Positions 52,027 through 60,465 of a DNA stretch of 64,000 bases are shown in pieces. This stretch comes from Geodermatophilus normandii (GTDB taxonomy: Bacteria > Actinomycetota > Actinomycetes > Mycobacteriales > Geodermatophilaceae): the NCBI RefSeq assembly GCF_003182485.1, contig NZ_QGTX01000001.1, forward strand, positions 3,178,001-3,242,000, read 5' to 3'. Positions within the stretch are counted from its first letter, which is position 1. Every line of letters starts with the position of its first letter. The translations under genes were made by a program, and so were the position numbers. The notes below the pieces were generated by a model. The model did not search any database. It saw only the letters and a list, made by a program, of their open reading frames with translations, and had not been told where the DNA came from.

Positions 52027-52770
52027 TCAGCCCCGGAGGTGCTCGGCGAACCAGGCGTCGGTCCGGGCCCAGGTGTCGGCCGCGGCGCCGGCGTCCGGGC
52101 GGATCCGCAGCAGGTTGCGCAGCACCGGCCGCAGCGGGCGCGGCCCCACCGGGGCGTCGTGCAGGAAGCCGTGCCCGGCACCCGGGTACTCCCGGACGTC
52201 GTGCCGGACGCCGAGCCGGGTGAGCACCGTGCCCAGCTCGGCGGCGGCGCCGCGCAGCCCGGGGTCTGCCCCGCCGTAGCCGGCCACGACGGGGCAGGCG
52301 CCGACCAGCGCGGTGTGCGGGTCCTGCGGCAGCCGCGCGTAGAACACCGCCGCCGCGTCGAACCCGCGCGCGGCCAGGTGCAGCGCCAGGCCGCCGCCGA
52401 CGCTGGACCCCAGCACGCCGAGGCGGCCGGTGCAGCCGGGCATCGCGGCGAGGTGCGACCGGGCCGCCTCGGCGTCGGCGAACGGCCGTCCCTCCCCGGC
52501 GGCCACGGCCGTGAACGTCCGCACCAGCGACGACCGGGCGCCGCCGTCGCTGAACAGGTCCGGCATCAGCGCCAGGTACCCGGTCGCGGCCATCCGCTGC
52601 ACCTGCCGGCGCATGACTCCGTCCACCCCGAAGGCCTCGTGCAGCAGCACGACGCCCGGCCACGGCCCGGGCCCCTCCGGGACGCCGAGCACCCCGCGCA
52701 GCCGCGGTGACCCGCCCTCCGCCGGGGGGATCTCCACGTCGGAGAGCGCGATGCGCGCGAGATCGGTCAC
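52027..52770 (-). CDS. Dienelactone hydrolase family protein
   Basis: A 247-residue alpha/beta hydrolase of the dienelactone hydrolase family. It has the GVLGVPEGPGPWPGVVLLHE segment early, the YLALMPDLFSDGG strand and the terminal GHGFLHDAPVG histidine motif. Classical dienelactone hydrolase uses a cysteine nucleophile (GxCxGG); here the elbow reads GVLGSSVGGGLAL, with serine. This points to an esterase or related hydrolase rather than true dienelactone hydrolase. The GTG at 52770 has GGGGAGG seven bases upstream. It is divergent from the FAD monooxygenase gene. Confidence 0.8.
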   Translation of the reverse strand: MTDLARIALSDVEIPPAEGGSPRLRGVLGVPEGPGPWPGVVLLHEAFGVDGVMRRQVQRMAATGYLALMPDLFSDGGARSSLVRTFTAVAAGEGRPFADAEAARSHLAAMPGCTGRLGVLGSSVGGGLALHLAARGFDAAAVFYARLPQDPHTALVGACPVVAGYGGADPGLRGAAAELGTVLTRLGVRHDVREYPGAGHGFLHDAPVGPRPLRPVLRNLLRIRPDAGAAADTWARTDAWFAEHLRG

Positions 52771-52869
52771 GGACGGCCTCCCCGGGCTCCGGTCGGTGCC
52801 GCCGATGCTGGCAGAGGACCCGCGCGCGCAGGGCTTGGCGCGCGCCGCCGGGTGTGGGGGGATGCCGGG

Positions 52870-54048
52870 ATGACGCGCGCGATCGTGGTGGGCGGCGGGG
52901 TCGCCGGACCGGTGGCGGCCATGGCGCTGCAGCGGGTGGGCATCGAGGCGACCGTCCACGAGGCCCAGCCCGAACCGGCCGGCGACGTCGGCGCGTGGCT
53001 CGGCGTCCAGGTCAACGGCCTCGCCGCGCTGCGGGCGGTGGGTGCCGAGGACGCCGTCCGCGCCGCGGGGATCCCGACGCACGCCATCCAGTTCCGCAAC
53101 GCCGCCGGGCGGGTCCTGGGCGCCCTGCCCACCGGCGACCCGCCGGCCGGGATCTCGCTGCGGCGCTCCGACCTCTACCGCGCCCTGCACGCCGAGGCGC
53201 AGCGGCGAGGCATCGAGGTCCGCTACGGCTCCCGGCTCACCGGGGTGCACGACACCGGCGACGGCGTCACCGCGGAGTTCGCCGACGGCCGCACCCAGAC
53301 CGCGGACCTCCTCGTCGGCGCCGACGGCGTCCGCTCGACCGTGCGGGCCTGGGTCGACCCCGGCTGCCCGCCGCCGCGCTTCGTCCCGGTGCTCAACACC
53401 GCGGGCTACGCCGACCACGTCCCGGCCGACGCCGAGGTCGGCCGGCTGACGATGTACTTCGGCCGGCGCGGCTTCGGCGGGTACCTCGCCGCGCCGGACG
53501 GCACGACCTGGTGGTTCGCCAACCCGCCGCTGGACCGCGAGCTCCCGCACGGGGAGGTCGCCGGCACGCCGGACCTGCGGTGGCGGGCGCTGCTCTACGA
53601 CCTGCACCGGGGCGACCGGTCACCCCTGGTCGAGCTGGTGGAGGCCACCCCGGGGCCGCTGCGCGGGTGGACGACGTACGACCTCCCCACGGTCCGGCGG
53701 TGGTCGCGCGGGCGCGCCGTGCTCGTCGGCGACGCCGCGCACGCCACCTCGCCGGCCGCCGGGCAGGGCTCGTCGCTGGCCATGGAGGACGCCGTCGTCC
53801 TGGCCCGCTGCCTGCGCGACCTGCCGGCCGCCGAGGCCCTGCGGGTCTACGAGGGCCTGCGCCGGGCGCGGGCGGAGCGGGTGGTCGCCCAGGCCCACCG
53901 CACGAGCGCCGCGAAGTCGCCGCCGGCCGTGGGCCGCCTCGTCCGCGACGCGGTCATGCCGCTCGTCCTGCGCGCCCGCGACCCGCAGGCGTGGATGCGC
54001 GACCACGACGTCGACTGGGACACGCCCGTGACCGCCGTTCCCCGGTGA
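52870..54048 (+). CDS. FAD-dependent monooxygenase (aromatic-ring hydroxylase type)
   Basis: A 392-residue flavoprotein of the PHBH-like monooxygenase group. The N-terminal dinucleotide motif is VVGGGVAGPVAAMALQRVG (residues 6-24), the DG motif reads LLVGADGVRSTVRAWV near 155, and the second FAD motif is VLVGDAAHATSPAAGQGSS near 285. Such enzymes use NAD(P)H and oxygen to hydroxylate or epoxidise ring substrates. The ATG at 52870 gives the correct N-terminus. The substrate is unknown. The frameshifted SGNH gene begins 40 bases downstream on the same strand. Confidence 0.87.
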   Translation: MTRAIVVGGGVAGPVAAMALQRVGIEATVHEAQPEPAGDVGAWLGVQVNGLAALRAVGAEDAVRAAGIPTHAIQFRNAAGRVLGALPTGDPPAGISLRRSDLYRALHAEAQRRGIEVRYGSRLTGVHDTGDGVTAEFADGRTQTADLLVGADGVRSTVRAWVDPGCPPPRFVPVLNTAGYADHVPADAEVGRLTMYFGRRGFGGYLAAPDGTTWWFANPPLDRELPHGEVAGTPDLRWRALLYDLHRGDRSPLVELVEATPGPLRGWTTYDLPTVRRWSRGRAVLVGDAAHATSPAAGQGSSLAMEDAVVLARCLRDLPAAEALRVYEGLRRARAERVVAQAHRTSAAKSPPAVGRLVRDAVMPLVLRARDPQAWMRDHDVDWDTPVTAVPR

Positions 54049-54088
54049 CTCCTGCGTCGTCGAGCCGGGGGACCTGCCCCCGGCCCCG

Positions 54089-54851
54089 ATGAAGTGGTCC
54101 GTGCCCCGCCCCTGGTCCCGCCCGCTGACCGTCCTGCTCGCCGCCCTCGCCGGCGTCCTCCTGCTCACCCCGCCGGCCTCGGCCGTGCCCGGCCCGCTGC
54201 GCTACGTCGCCCTCGGCGACTCCTACAGCGCCGCCTCCGGGGTCCTGCCGCCCGACCTCACCGCCGCCCAGCACCCCGGGGTGCCGCCCCAGCTCGAGGC
54301 GCTGTCCGCGGACACCCAGCTGGTCACGATGACCATCGGCGGCAACGACAGCGGCGTGTTCGTCACCTCGATCCTGCGCTGCGGCGCGGCCGGCGTGAGC
54401 ACCCTCGGGCAGGGCAGCCCGTGCCGCGACACCTACGGCACCTCGTTCGAGGACACCGTCCGCACCACCACCTACCCGGCGCTGGTCGAGGCGCTGTCGG
54501 CGGTGCGGCAGGCCGCCCCGCGGGCGCGGGTGGCGATCCTCGGGTACCCGGCGATCCTGCCGCCGACCGGTGGCTGCTTCGACCGGATGCCGATCGCCGA
54601 GGGCGACGTCCCCTACCCGTACGGGCTGCAGGCCACGCTGAACGACGCCGTCCGGCGGGCGGCCGCGGCCACCGGCGTGACGTTCGTCGACCTGTCGGCC
54701 GCCTCCGCCGGGCACGACGCGTGCCCGGCCGATCGGCGTCCGCTGGGTCGAGCCGGTCCTGCAGGGCACCAACGCGGTGATCGTGCACCCGAACGCCCTG
54801 GGGGAGCGGGAGATGGCCGCCCGGGCGGTGCAGGCGCTGCACCTGCGCTGA
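54089..54851 (+). pseudogene. Secreted SGNH/GDSL hydrolase, frameshifted and internally shortened
   Basis: Encodes an exported lipase/esterase-like SGNH hydrolase. The signal peptide (LTVLLAALAGVLLLTPPASA) and block I YVALGDSYSAASG are good. The later motifs follow as TMTIGGNDSGVF and then HDAC. Two lesions are visible. First, GDSY and GGND are only about 38 residues apart, while the family usually has about 70, so the segment with block II appears lost in frame near 54240-54265. Second, the frame breaks near 54720-54735; removal of one C restores the typical end (GVRWVEPVLQGTNAV through VHPNALGEREMAARAVQ) with its catalytic histidine, to TGA 54851. It is probably a pseudogene or a mis-assembled gene. 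Confidence 0.75.
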
Positions 54852-54877
54852 GGCCCCGGGGTGGGTACCGGGGGGTC

Positions 54878-55654
54878 GTGGTCACCCGTCGGCTCCTGCT
54901 CCTCGCGGCGGGCCGGGTCGCCGCGGCCGGTCTGCTGACCGGCTGCGCGGCCCGGCTGCCCGGCCCACCCGCGGCGTCCGGTGCCGCGGCGGTGCTCACC
55001 GCCCGCCCGGTGGCCGCGCCCAGCGCCCTGCCGCCGTCCCCGGGCACCACCGCGCTGGGCCTGGAGGAGGTGCGCGACGCCCTGCTGCACGTCCCGGCGG
55101 GCGGGCTGACCGGGCCGGCCCCGCTCGTCGTCGTCCTGCACGGTGCGGGAGGGGACGCGGAGGGCGGGCTCGGCCTGCTGCGGTCGCCGGCCGACGAGCG
55201 CGGTCTGGTGCTCCTGGCCCCGGCCTCCCGCGGCCCGACCTGGGACGCCGTGACGCGCGGCCACGGCCCCGACGTCGCGCTCGTCGACCGGGCGCTGGCC
55301 GCGGTGTTCGCGGCGCTCCCCGTCGACCCGGAGCGGATCGCCGTCGCGGGCTTCTCCGACGGCGGGTCCTACGCGCTCGGACTCGGGCTGGCCAACGGCC
55401 GGCTGTTCCGGCAGGTCGTCGCCTTCTCCCCGGGCTTCGTGCCCCCGGCCGGCCGGACCGGGCGGCCCCGGGTGTTCGTCTCCCACGGCACGGCGGACGA
55501 CGTGCTGCCGGTCGACCGGACCAGCCGGGAGATCGTCCCCGCGCTCCGGGGCGAGGGGTACGAGGTCACCTACCGCGAGTTCGACGGCGGCCACGAGGTC
55601 CCGCACGAGGTGGCTCGGGAGGCCGCCGATCGGCTCGTCGCGCCCGCGGGCTGA
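54878..55654 (+). CDS. Lipoprotein alpha/beta hydrolase (PHB-depolymerase/esterase-like)
   Basis: A 258-residue exported lipoprotein. The N-terminus has an arginine pair, a hydrophobic run and LLTGC as lipobox, so it should be anchored outside the membrane. The hydrolase core has VVVLHGAGGDAEGG (oxyanion region), the nucleophile elbow VAGFSDGGSYALGL, the Asp in HGTADDVLPVD and the His in GGHEVPHEV. This resembles carboxylesterase/PHB-depolymerase-like phospholipases. The GTG at 54878 lies eight bases after TACCGG and without a Shine-Dalgarno sequence. The substrate is unknown. Confidence 0.82.
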   Translation: MVTRRLLLLAAGRVAAAGLLTGCAARLPGPPAASGAAAVLTARPVAAPSALPPSPGTTALGLEEVRDALLHVPAGGLTGPAPLVVVLHGAGGDAEGGLGLLRSPADERGLVLLAPASRGPTWDAVTRGHGPDVALVDRALAAVFAALPVDPERIAVAGFSDGGSYALGLGLANGRLFRQVVAFSPGFVPPAGRTGRPRVFVSHGTADDVLPVDRTSREIVPALRGEGYEVTYREFDGGHEVPHEVAREAADRLVAPAG

Positions 55655-55663
55655 CCCGGACGC

Positions 55664-56416
55664 TCAGCCGACCTGTGCGGCGAGCCGGTGGATCGGCTCG
55701 GACCACGCCGCCGGCGCGGTCCAGACGAAGCTGTGCGCGCCGGGCACCGACACGAACCGGCCGTCCCGCGCGGCCCGGCTCAGAGCGCGGGCCCACTCCT
55801 CGGTGCACAGCAGGTCGTCGGCGCCGCGCAGCACGAGGACCGGGACGTCGACCTCGCCGACGACGTCCTCGAGCCGGTCGGCCAGGGACGCCCGCACCGC
55901 GTGCAGGACCCGCCGCAGGCCGGCCCGCTCCCGCTCCGGGCGGTGGGCGTCGTCGAGGTCCGGCGGCTCCAGGCGGCGGTTCCGGTGCCAGGCCCGCAGC
56001 ACGCCGCCGAGGCTCCGGTACCGCGGGTCGACCGCCGGGCCGGCCAGCACCAGGCCGCGCACACCCGGTGGGCGCCGCAGGGTGGCCCGGGCCGCGACCT
56101 GGGTGCCGCCGGAGTGGCCGGCGAGCACCACGGGGCCCAGGTCCGCGGCGCGGAGCCAGGCGACGACGGCGTCGCCGAACTCCACGACGTCGAGCTCGTG
56201 CGGCGGCTCCCCGCTGCCGGAGAACCCGGGCAGCTCGACCAGGTGGGCGCGGGTCCACCGGCCCAGCTCCCGCAGCCCGGGGACGAGGTAGTCCGACACC
56301 CCGATGCCCTGGACCACCACGACCTCGGCGACGCCGTCGCGCCGGCTGCCCACCGAGCGGCTGTGCACCCGCCCCAACGGGGTCTCCCTGTCGGCGTGGA
56401 GGAGGTCGGTCGGCAA
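55664..56416 (-). CDS. Alpha/beta hydrolase
   Basis: A 250-residue alpha/beta hydrolase. Features are VVVVQGIGVSDYLVPGL (in place of HG), a LAGHSGGTQVAAR nucleophile elbow, the acid in LRGADDLLCTEEW and the histidine in PGAHSFVW. The start is the TTG at 56416, because AGGAGG lies five bases upstream and there is no closer ATG or GTG at the N-terminal boundary of the fold. In-frame upstream codons run through non-coding sequence. The substrate is unknown. It converges with the lipoprotein hydrolase gene (9 bases). Confidence 0.8.
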   Translation of the reverse strand: MPTDLLHADRETPLGRVHSRSVGSRRDGVAEVVVVQGIGVSDYLVPGLRELGRWTRAHLVELPGFSGSGEPPHELDVVEFGDAVVAWLRAADLGPVVLAGHSGGTQVAARATLRRPPGVRGLVLAGPAVDPRYRSLGGVLRAWHRNRRLEPPDLDDAHRPERERAGLRRVLHAVRASLADRLEDVVGEVDVPVLVLRGADDLLCTEEWARALSRAARDGRFVSVPGAHSFVWTAPAAWSEPIHRLAAQVG

Positions 56417-56569
56417 CGGAACCTCCTGGTGCCGGACGGCGCACGGACGCGGGTCCCGAGGGCCAGTGTGGCGGCGCCGGCTCCCGCGTGCGCGGCCTCC
56501 GCACTGCTGGTTGGCTCGCGGCAGGCGGCTCAGCACGCGGGCCGTCCGGGTCGGCGACTGGAGACGACC

Positions 56570-56950
56570 GTGGCCACCACCATCGCAGGCATCCGCAGGC
56601 AGACGGCAGTGCGGGCGCTCGGCGCCTCCGGGCTGGCGTTCGGGGCGGTGAGCGTCCTCGCCCCGCGGCTGGTCGCCGCCGGGTACGGCGTCCCCCCGAC
56701 GCCGCAGGGGCTGCAGCTGCAGCGGCTCTTCGGCAGCCGGGCGCTGGCCCTGTCCGTCTCGACGCTCACCGCGCGGACGCGGGAGGAGGTCGACCGGGGG
56801 CTGCTCCTGCTCGCCGCAGCCAACGTCCTCGACGTGCTCACCGCGCTGGGCGCTGCCCGCGGGTCCGGCCGGGCCACCACCGTGCGAGCCGTGACGAGCT
56901 CGGCCGTCTACGCCGCGGCCGCGCTGGCGGTCCGGGGGATGCAGGACTGA
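56570..56950 (+). CDS. Small membrane protein, DUF4267-like
   Basis: A 126-residue protein with about four hydrophobic segments. It shares the pattern of the small membrane protein at 10128: a helix-turn with GASGLAFGAVSVLAPRLVAA, GLLLLAAANVLDVLTALGAA and a terminal VYAAAALAVRGM helix. The function is unknown. The GTG at 56570 has GGAG six bases upstream. Its TGA overlaps the CTG proposed as the mug start (CTGA). Confidence 0.65.
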   Translation: MATTIAGIRRQTAVRALGASGLAFGAVSVLAPRLVAAGYGVPPTPQGLQLQRLFGSRALALSVSTLTARTREEVDRGLLLLAAANVLDVLTALGAARGSGRATTVRAVTSSAVYAAAALAVRGMQD

Positions 56951-57528
56951 CCCCGGGACCCGCCGGAGGCGCCGGCAAGCCGCTGCCCGACGTCGTCGCG
57001 CCCGGCCTCGACGTCCTGTTCTGCGGCATCAACCCGTCGCTGCTCTCGGCGGCGCGGGGGCACCACTTCGCGCGGCCCGGCAACCGGTTCTGGCCCGCCC
57101 TGCACCTGGCCGGGCTCACCCCGCGCCGGCTCGCGCCGGAGGAGGACCGCGAGCTGCTCCGCTTCGGCCTCGGGGTGACCAACCTCGTCGACCGGCCGAC
57201 CCGGACGGCGGCCGAGCTGACCGCCGACGAGCTCCGCGACGGCGCCGCGGCCCTGGGTCGCCTGGTGGAGGAGCACCGGCCGCGGGTGGTCGCGGTCCTG
57301 GGACTCACCGCCTGGCGGCTCGCCGTCGGCTCCGCCCGCGCGGGCTGGGGCCGCCAGCCCGACCGGATCGGCGGCGCCGACACCTGGGTGCTGCCCAACC
57401 CGAGCGGGCTGAACGCGCACTTCCGGCTGCCCGACCTCGCCCGGCTGTACGCCGGGCTGCGCGACCCGGACCAGCGCGCCGCCCCGGACCAGCGCGCCGC
57501 CCCGGACCAGCGCGCCGCCCCGGACTAG
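56947..57528 (+). CDS. mug: Mismatch-specific uracil/thymine DNA glycosylase
   Basis: A protein of about 193 residues (shorter if it starts later) of the Mug family, which removes uracil or thymine from G-U/G-T mispairs. The motifs are VLFCGINPSLLSA (catalytic Asn in GINPS), ARPGNRFWPALHLAGLTPRR, GVTNLVDRPTRTA and VLPNPSGLNAHF. The C-terminus is a low-complexity DQRAAP tail from an 18-bp repeat. No ATG or GTG is available in frame close to the family start. A CTG at 56947 overlapping the upstream stop is my best choice, and an internal CTG at 56982 is possible. The TAG stop is shared with the convergent regulator gene. Confidence 0.82.
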   Translation: MTPGPAGGAGKPLPDVVAPGLDVLFCGINPSLLSAARGHHFARPGNRFWPALHLAGLTPRRLAPEEDRELLRFGLGVTNLVDRPTRTAAELTADELRDGAAALGRLVEEHRPRVVAVLGLTAWRLAVGSARAGWGRQPDRIGGADTWVLPNPSGLNAHFRLPDLARLYAGLRDPDQRAAPDQRAAPDQRAAPD

Positions 57529-57537
57529 CGCGCCGGC
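57466..57537. repeat. 18-bp tandem repeat, four copies, carrying the stop codons
   Basis: Three exact copies of CCGGACCAGCGCGCCGCC (from 57466) are followed by a fourth with two changes (57520-57537). One change, C to T, turns CAG into TAG and ends mug. The same CTAG gives the stop of the BTAD gene on the other strand. Confidence 0.85.
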
Positions 57538-60413
57538 TCGGTCGCCCGGGCCTCCTCCGCCAGCCGGCCGACCATCGCCACGGCCTCGCCCCGGTCCAGC
57601 GCGGCGCCCTCGGCCAGGGCGGTGTCGTACTCGACCTCCTCGAGCGCCTCGCGGGTGGCCGTCACGTAGCGCTGGCCGTCCATCGGGTCCATCCGCAGCG
57701 GGTCGTAGCCGACCTGCCGGGCGTTGGCCTGCACCGCGCCGAGCAGCACCGCCGCGGTCCGCGGCCGCCCCGCGGCGGTCGTGGCGCCGACGGCGGCCAG
57801 CAGCCCGGCCAGGGTGCCGGTGGCGTCGCCCTCGCGGTGGGTCAGCTCGACCATCGCCCACAGGTCGCCCAGGGCCTCGGGCGCCCGCCCGACGTCGGTG
57901 AGCGCCTTCGCCCGGATCCACAGCACCGACGAGTGCGCCCACGAGTGCCCGAGCCGCAGCGCGAGCTCCTCGGCGCGGCCCAGGTGCTCCAGGGCGCCGT
58001 CGGTGTCGCCGGCGGCGCGCGAGAACTGCCCGAGGGTCATGGCGATCTCGACCTGCACCCACTCGATGCCGGAGGCCTGCGCCAGCTCCAGGCCGCGGGC
58101 GATGTCGCGGGCGACCTCGCCGTCGGGGTCGGGCTGGCCGAGCAGCGCCCGCACGAAACCGCGCAGGACGAGGGCGAGGGGCAGCACCGGGTCGGAGTCG
58201 GCGGCGGTCTCGGCGATCTCGCTGGTCCGCGCCCACAGCGAGGGCACGTCGCCGGACAGGTAGGACAGCAGCGCGTCGGCGAGCAGGGCGCCGCTGCGGA
58301 CCCCGGCGGGCGCGCCGGGCGAGCCGTCGAGGGCGGCGGCCAGCCAGCGGCGGCCCTCCTGCACGTGGCCGCGGCGGTACCAGTACCAGCCCAGCGCGCC
58401 GCTGATCCGCAGCGCGGCCTCGCCCTGACCGGTGGCCAGCGCGTGCCCGAGCGCGGCCCGCAGCGCCGGCTGCTCGGCGTCGAGCCGCCGGGCGCTCTCG
58501 CTCCACAGCGGGCTGCGCAGCGTGGGCTCGAGCCGCGCGGTGAGGTCGACGGCGAACCCGGTCAGCCGGTCGCGCAGCCGCCGGGACCCGGTCTCGTCGA
58601 GCCCCTGCTCGGCGTACTGCCGCAGCGTCTCCAGCATCCGGTAACGGCGGGTGCCGTGGTCGAGCTCGACGAGCGACTTGGCCACCAGCACCCGGAGGAG
58701 CTCCAGCGCGCCGCCGTCGACCTCCGGGCCGGCGACCGCCTCGACCAGGTCGGGACCGAAGGTGCCCGGCAGGACCGCCACGGCCCGGAAGACGGCGAGC
58801 TCGGCGGGGGAGAGCAGGTCGACGCTCCACTGCACGGTGGCCGCGAGCGTGCGCTGGTGCGGCACCGCGGTGCGCCAGCCGCCCGACAGGAGGGCGAACC
58901 GGTCGTCGACCCGCCCGGCCACCTCGGCCAGCGGCAGGGTGGTCAGGCAGGCGGCGGCCAGCTCGACGGCCAGCGGCAGCCCGTCGAGGGCCGCCACCAG
59001 CTCGCGCACGTGCCGCAGGTCCTCCTCCGACGGGTCGGCGAGGTGGGGTGCGGCCAGCCGGGCGCGGTCGAGGAACAGCTGCTCGGCGTCGCTGCCGGGC
59101 GCGCCGGCCGGCATCGGGCCGCAGGGCAGCACCGCCTCGCCGGGCAGGCCGAGCGGCTCGCGCGAGGTGGCGAGCACCCGCAGCTCGGGGCAGCGGGGCA
59201 GCAGCGCGGCGCAGACCGCGGCGGCGGCGTCGACGACGTGCTCGCAGTTGTCCAGCACCAGCAGCAGCGGCCGGTCCTGCAGGGCGGTGGCGACGGCGCC
59301 CAGCGGATCGCCGCCGGCCAGCGTCACGCCGAGGACGGTGGCCACCTGGGCGGCGACCAGCTCGGGGTCCTCGACGCCGGCCAGCTCCACCAGCGCCGCG
59401 GGCGGTGCCCCGGCCGGACGGCGTCGCGCGGCCTCCAGCGCCAGCCGCGTCTTGCCGCTGCCCCCGGGCCCGACCAGGGTGACCAGGCGCTGTCCGGACA
59501 GGGCCGCGCCCAGGCGGGCGAGCTCGGCGGTGCGCCCGACGAACGCGGTCAGCGGGACGGGCAGCGGTCCCAGGGCCCGGACCGCGGGCGGCGCCGGCGG
59601 AGCCGGGGCGGGCTCCGGTGCCGGGGCGGCGGGAGGGGCCGCCGGCCCGGCCAGCGCCGGGTCCTGCCGGAGGATCTGCTCGTACAGCGACTGCAGTGCC
59701 CGCCCGGGGTCGACCCCCAGCCCGTCGGCGAGCAGCCGGCGGCCCTCGTCGTAGACCTCGAGCGCCTCGGCCTGCCGCCCGCAGCGGTACAGCGCCAGCA
59801 TCAGCGAGGCGCGCAGGCCCTCGCGCAGCGGCTCGGCGCGCAGCAGCTCGCGGACGTCGTCGACGATCTCGGCGTGCCGGCCCAGCCGCAGGTCCAGCTC
59901 GGCGGCGAGCTCGCGGGCGGCCAGCCGCAGCTGCTCGAGCCGCTCGGACTCCTCGGCGGCGAAGGCGGCCGCGACATCGGCGTAGGCCGGGCCCCGCCAC
60001 AGCGCCAGGCCCTCGGCGACCGCGGCCCGGGCGCCCTCGGCGTCGCCCCGCGCGGCGAGGTCGCGGGCCGCGCGCAGCAGCTGCACGAAGCGGACGGCGT
60101 CGACGTCCTCGGGGGCCACCTCGAGGCGGTAGCCGGGCTCCCGGGTGACCAGGAGCGTCCAGCGACCGCCGGTGACGTCGGGCTCGAGCTCCCGGCGCAG
60201 CCGGGACACGATCGACTGCAGCGTGGCCGAGACCGCCGTGGGCGGCTGGCCGCTCCACACGCGGTCGACGAGCAGGTCGACGGGGACCGTGCGACCGGGG
60301 TCGACCAGCAGCGCGGCGAGGACCGCGCGGTGGCGGGGGGACTGCGGAGCCAGGAGCTGCCCGTCGCGCCAGACCTCCACGGGTCCGAGCACGCGGTACG
60401 AGGTGGCGGTCAT
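57525..60413 (-). CDS. BTAD/AfsR-type (SARP-like) transcriptional regulator with ATPase
   Basis: A 962-residue regulator. The N-terminal OmpR-like winged helix (about residues 5-90, with DLLVDRVWSGQPPTAVSATL) is followed by a bacterial transcriptional activation domain (BTAD, about 97-245). After a Pro/Ala-rich linker comes an NB-ARC-like ATPase with GPGGSGKTRLAL and LLLVLDNCEHVVDA, then TPR-type helices to the end. This is the AfsR layout, usually activating nearby genes by binding direct heptamer repeats. ATG 60413 has TAGGCT eight bases upstream. It is divergent from the FAD oxidase, and direct repeats between them match a SARP-type site. The TAG is shared with mug. Confidence 0.87.
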   Translation of the reverse strand: MTATSYRVLGPVEVWRDGQLLAPQSPRHRAVLAALLVDPGRTVPVDLLVDRVWSGQPPTAVSATLQSIVSRLRRELEPDVTGGRWTLLVTREPGYRLEVAPEDVDAVRFVQLLRAARDLAARGDAEGARAAVAEGLALWRGPAYADVAAAFAAEESERLEQLRLAARELAAELDLRLGRHAEIVDDVRELLRAEPLREGLRASLMLALYRCGRQAEALEVYDEGRRLLADGLGVDPGRALQSLYEQILRQDPALAGPAAPPAAPAPEPAPAPPAPPAVRALGPLPVPLTAFVGRTAELARLGAALSGQRLVTLVGPGGSGKTRLALEAARRRPAGAPPAALVELAGVEDPELVAAQVATVLGVTLAGGDPLGAVATALQDRPLLLVLDNCEHVVDAAAAVCAALLPRCPELRVLATSREPLGLPGEAVLPCGPMPAGAPGSDAEQLFLDRARLAAPHLADPSEEDLRHVRELVAALDGLPLAVELAAACLTTLPLAEVAGRVDDRFALLSGGWRTAVPHQRTLAATVQWSVDLLSPAELAVFRAVAVLPGTFGPDLVEAVAGPEVDGGALELLRVLVAKSLVELDHGTRRYRMLETLRQYAEQGLDETGSRRLRDRLTGFAVDLTARLEPTLRSPLWSESARRLDAEQPALRAALGHALATGQGEAALRISGALGWYWYRRGHVQEGRRWLAAALDGSPGAPAGVRSGALLADALLSYLSGDVPSLWARTSEIAETAADSDPVLPLALVLRGFVRALLGQPDPDGEVARDIARGLELAQASGIEWVQVEIAMTLGQFSRAAGDTDGALEHLGRAEELALRLGHSWAHSSVLWIRAKALTDVGRAPEALGDLWAMVELTHREGDATGTLAGLLAAVGATTAAGRPRTAAVLLGAVQANARQVGYDPLRMDPMDGQRYVTATREALEEVEYDTALAEGAALDRGEAVAMVGRLAEEARATEPAR

Positions 60414-60421
60414 CGCGGCGC

Positions 60422-60427
60422 AGCCTA
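60422..60427 (-). promoter_or_regulatory. -10 element of the BTAD regulator gene
   Basis: TAGGCT on the minus strand, eight bases before the ATG at 60413. It implies a leaderless or nearly leaderless mRNA. Confidence 0.4.
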
Positions 60428-60465
60428 GGTACCGGAACGCCCCGGTGGTGGGTCTCCGGCGCCCC

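Noticed and set aside
57466..57537. Possible CRISPR array
   Set aside because: Units are directly adjacent without spacers, encode a peptide tail, and no cas gene is present.
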